Shown one piece after another: positions 61,611-64,000 of a DNA stretch of 64,000 nt. Made by a program: the position numbers and the translations under genes. The notes beneath the pieces are model-generated. The model worked only from the letters and a program-made list of their open reading frames with translations. It was not told the origin of the DNA and searched no databases. The DNA is from an uncultured Dysgonomonas sp. (GTDB taxonomy: Bacteria > Bacteroidota > Bacteroidia > Bacteroidales > Dysgonomonadaceae): contig NZ_CAKUOF010000019.1 of the NCBI RefSeq assembly GCF_934668725.1, forward strand, positions 1 through 64,000, in the 5' to 3' direction. Each line of letters begins with the position of its first letter. Position 1 is the first letter of the stretch.

Positions 61611-62219
61611 TTATTTTTTAACAGAGGCAGCGTGTCTTGCATTCAGCATTTCGATCACTTTATCTGTAATATTGTATTTTTCTTTAGCGTAAAGAACATT
61701 GTCAAGACCTGAGTTGCTGAAAATAATGTGATAATTAGCTGTTTTGTTAAATTCTTTGATACATAATCTTACCGAATCAGCCAATTGATTATTTACTCTG
61801 ATTTGCTCCATAGTCAATTCGTTATCTAAACGGCCTGCGGTTTGCTCCAATTCTGCTCCAAGTTTTTGGATACGTGCAGCTTCTTGTTCGGCGCGTTCCT
61901 GGCTTAGGAATGCATTGTTTTGATATTTACGTTGAAACTCTTGTTGTTCGCTAACCAATTGTTTTTGTTTTTGATTGATGGAAGCTCTCGAAGCTTCAGT
62001 TTTTTTCATAAGTGCATCACTTGCTTCTTTGGCATACTGGTAGTTTGTCAAAACACTATCAATATTTACATAAGCAATAGGTAAAGTGACAGTGGTGTCA
62101 TTTTCAAATTTTAGAGATGGTGCATTCTCAGTATTTGTTTTGGTCTTAAAGAATAAGATAAAAAGTATTATTATAGCAACTGCTAGAATACCATTTATCA
62201 CAAGAGAAAGATTTTTCAT
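61611..62219 (-). CDS. OmpH/Skp-family periplasmic chaperone
   Basis: The 202-residue product has an N-terminal membrane segment or uncleaved signal (NGILAVAIIILFILFF), then LPIAYVNIDSVLTNYQYAKEASDALMKKTEASR, a long coiled-coil (INQKQKQLVSEQQEFQRKYQNNAFLSQERAEQEAARIQKL) and a C-terminal strand part (NYHIIFSNSGLDNVLYAKEKYNITDKVIEMLN). This is the OmpH/Skp layout that guards unfolded outer-membrane proteins. It is a single gene upstream of dnaK with its own terminator. Confidence 0.88.
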   Translation of the reverse strand: MKNLSLVINGILAVAIIILFILFFKTKTNTENAPSLKFENDTTVTLPIAYVNIDSVLTNYQYAKEASDALMKKTEASRASINQKQKQLVSEQQEFQRKYQNNAFLSQERAEQEAARIQKLGAELEQTAGRLDNELTMEQIRVNNQLADSVRLCIKEFNKTANYHIIFSNSGLDNVLYAKEKYNITDKVIEMLNARHAASVKK

Positions 62220-62535
62220 ATAAATAACTTAATGTTGATGACTATAAATATAATGTTACTAGTATCTATTATTATTTTGTTCCGCAAAAATAGAATCAAA
62301 TTTTAAATTTCTATCATTTTATTCCACAATAAATGAATTTAAGACCTAAAAATCTTTATTGCAGCACAAAAACTGTTTTTTTTTATTCGAACCACAAAGA
62401 TAGACCTAATAGTTGGAGATGGTATTCGCACGATGTATAAAAGATGTGAAAAAGTTTGTGTATACTTTTGTATTTCTTTACTTTTATATTAATAAATAAG
62501 GTATATTGCACAAAAGATTTAATAAATGATATATT
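62220..62535. other. Divergent intergenic region
   Basis: TACTTTTG at 62463-62470 fits the -7 box for pepD; a partner -33 box is not clear. No gene or repeat is seen in the rest. Confidence 0.45.
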
Positions 62536-63996
62536 ATGACAATAAATGATTTAAAGCCCCATATTGTTTGGAAATATTTTTACGAACTGACTCAGGTTCC
62601 AAGACCTTCAAAGAAAGAAGAGAAGGTAATAGCATATTTACTCGACTTTGCAAAAATACATAATCTTGAAGTTAAAAAGGACGAAGCTGGCAATGTCCTT
62701 ATTTCCAAGCCTGCAACCCAAGGGAAAGAAAAGCTGCCAACAGTAATTCTTCAAGGACACGTGGATATGGTGTGTGAGAAAAATAATGGCACGGTACATG
62801 ATTTTGAAAACGATCCTATTGAAACGTATGTAGATGGTGACTGGCTTAAGGCTAAAGGTACAACTTTAGGTGCTGATAATGGAATAGGAGTAGCAGCTGC
62901 ATTGGCCATACTTGCTTCGGATGACATAGAGCATGGGAAGTTGGAATGCTTATTTACTGTTGATGAAGAAACAGGGTTAACCGGCGCTTACGCTTTGGGG
63001 CAAGATTTTCTGACGGGAGATATACTTATCAATCTTGATACCGAAGAAGAAGGTGAGCTTTACATTGGTTGTGCCGGAGGTAAAGGAACTAATGCCACCT
63101 TTAAATATACAGAATGTGAGACCCCGATGAATCAGTTTTGGTTCAAATTAGATGTGAAAGGATTAAATGGAGGTCATTCAGGAAGTGAAATACATAAAGG
63201 ATTGGGTAATGCCAATAAGATATTGAATCGTTTTTTGTGGTCAATTTCTCGTAAGATGGAAGTCCGTTTGGCTTCTATTTCGGGTGGAAACTTACACAAT
63301 GCAATAGCGCGTGAGGCTTCGGCAATAGTAGGTGTACCTGTGGGTGATAAAGATAGGGTAGTTGCCTTATTAAATGTGTTTATTGCAGAAATAGAAGATG
63401 AACTTAAGGCGGTAGACCCTAATGTTAAGATTCTGATTGAATCTGCAGATGAACCTCAGTCTGTAATAGACGAAAAAACAACCACAGGATTATTGAATGC
63501 TATTTGCGCATGCCCTCATGGTGTTTTGGCAATGAGTCACGATGTACCCGGTTTGGTTGAGGCTTCAACAAATTTGGCTTCTGTGAAAATGAAAGAAGAT
63601 AATACCATTGTAATCGGTACCAGCCAGCGTAGTTCTACAGAATCTCTGAAAAATTATGCAGCCAATATGGTAAATGCAGCATTTACTTTGGGAGGGGCAA
63701 AAGTAGAGCATGGCGAAGGTTATCCCGGTTGGAAGCCTAACCCGGATTCTCAGATTTTAAAAGTCGCTCAACAATCATTTAAGAAATTATATGGCAAAGA
63801 TCCTGAAGTAAAAGCTATTCATGCTGGTTTGGAGTGTGGATTGTTTCTCCAGAAATATCCTCATTTAGATACGGTTTCTTGTGGACCTACTATTACGGAT
63901 GCCCATTCTCCGGCAGAACAAGTAAATATTCCGTCGGTAGATAAATGGTGGAAATTGTTACTTGATGTGTTGAAAAGTATTCCAGAAAAAAAATAA
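62536..63996 (+). CDS. pepD: Aminoacyl-histidine dipeptidase (PepD, M20 family)
   Basis: The 486-residue product has the M20 metal-site motifs: LQGHVDMVCE (His75, Asp77), GADNGIGVA (bridging Asp114), VDEETGLTGA (Glu144 as base, Glu145), DTEEEG (Asp ligand), LNGGHSG (lid domain) and the C-terminal AIHAGLECG with its His. Length fits PepD of E. coli and Bacteroides. It cleaves Xaa-His dipeptides such as carnosine in the cytosol. The gene is complete; its stop is four bases from the window end. Confidence 0.95.
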   Translation: MTINDLKPHIVWKYFYELTQVPRPSKKEEKVIAYLLDFAKIHNLEVKKDEAGNVLISKPATQGKEKLPTVILQGHVDMVCEKNNGTVHDFENDPIETYVDGDWLKAKGTTLGADNGIGVAAALAILASDDIEHGKLECLFTVDEETGLTGAYALGQDFLTGDILINLDTEEEGELYIGCAGGKGTNATFKYTECETPMNQFWFKLDVKGLNGGHSGSEIHKGLGNANKILNRFLWSISRKMEVRLASISGGNLHNAIAREASAIVGVPVGDKDRVVALLNVFIAEIEDELKAVDPNVKILIESADEPQSVIDEKTTTGLLNAICACPHGVLAMSHDVPGLVEASTNLASVKMKEDNTIVIGTSQRSSTESLKNYAANMVNAAFTLGGAKVEHGEGYPGWKPNPDSQILKVAQQSFKKLYGKDPEVKAIHAGLECGLFLQKYPHLDTVSCGPTITDAHSPAEQVNIPSVDKWWKLLLDVLKSIPEKK

Positions 63997-64000
63997 GAGG

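Overview
The window looks like a chromosomal segment of a Bacteroidota bacterium, most likely order Bacteroidales and perhaps close to Dysgonomonas (an inference, not proven). Support: AT-rich DNA, few Shine-Dalgarno sequences, promoters of the Bacteroidota type (TTTG, about 19 bases, TAnnTTTG), type IX secretion parts (PorQ and a C-terminal sorting domain), DUF4831, DUF4251 and DUF5723 families, PepSY-like periplasmic proteins, the PabB-PabC pair, and a methylmalonyl-CoA epimerase/carboxyltransferase operon. One tRNA gene (Pro, GGG) is present. I saw no rRNA, CRISPR array, phage or intact transposon.

Layout. 1-2.95 kb: small secreted proteins and a lipoprotein. 3.1-15.2 kb (minus strand): a polymorphic-toxin locus. 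It consists of a small protein with a type IX sorting domain, a 2127-residue SpvB/YD-repeat Rhs protein with an HExxH tip, a candidate immunity gene, and then a run of displaced, mostly broken Rhs tips alternating with candidate immunity genes. Some tips still carry 64-65 bp of Rhs core homology. 15.7-24.7 kb: tRNA-Pro, a choloylglycine-hydrolase-like enzyme, queC-unknown-queF (queuosine), a CYTH protein coupled to a membrane protein, DUF4831, PepSY-like and MscS-like genes. 25-39 kb is core metabolism: hpt, adk, obg, pgeF, an oxidoreductase, class I fumarase, a divergent HxlR/metallo-hydrolase pair, pfkA-ispH-cmk and porQ. 40-46.8 kb: a LolC-type permease, pabB-pabC, an envelope lipoprotein plus DUF5723 barrel, and a membrane-bound AraC-type regulator.

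47.6-53.3 kb holds four secreted proteins that begin with the same VGINT...P motif after the signal peptide; a fifth lies at 0.8-1.5 kb. Two are preceded by matching hairpins with compensatory base changes, and a perfect (AG)24 tract sits upstream of the last three, so phase variation is possible. 53.4-56.2 kb is the acyl-CoA carboxyltransferase/biotin carrier/epimerase operon. 57.1-57.7 kb carries three tandem copies of a minus-strand unit with its own promoter, a conserved transcript of about 75 nt and a terminator: an apparent small-RNA array. The window ends with a histidine kinase, dnaK, an OmpH/Skp-like protein and the PepD dipeptidase.

The most notable items are the three-copy small-RNA array, the Rhs tip graveyard with single-base frameshifts exactly at the core/tip junction, and the repeat- and hairpin-associated VGINT surface genes.
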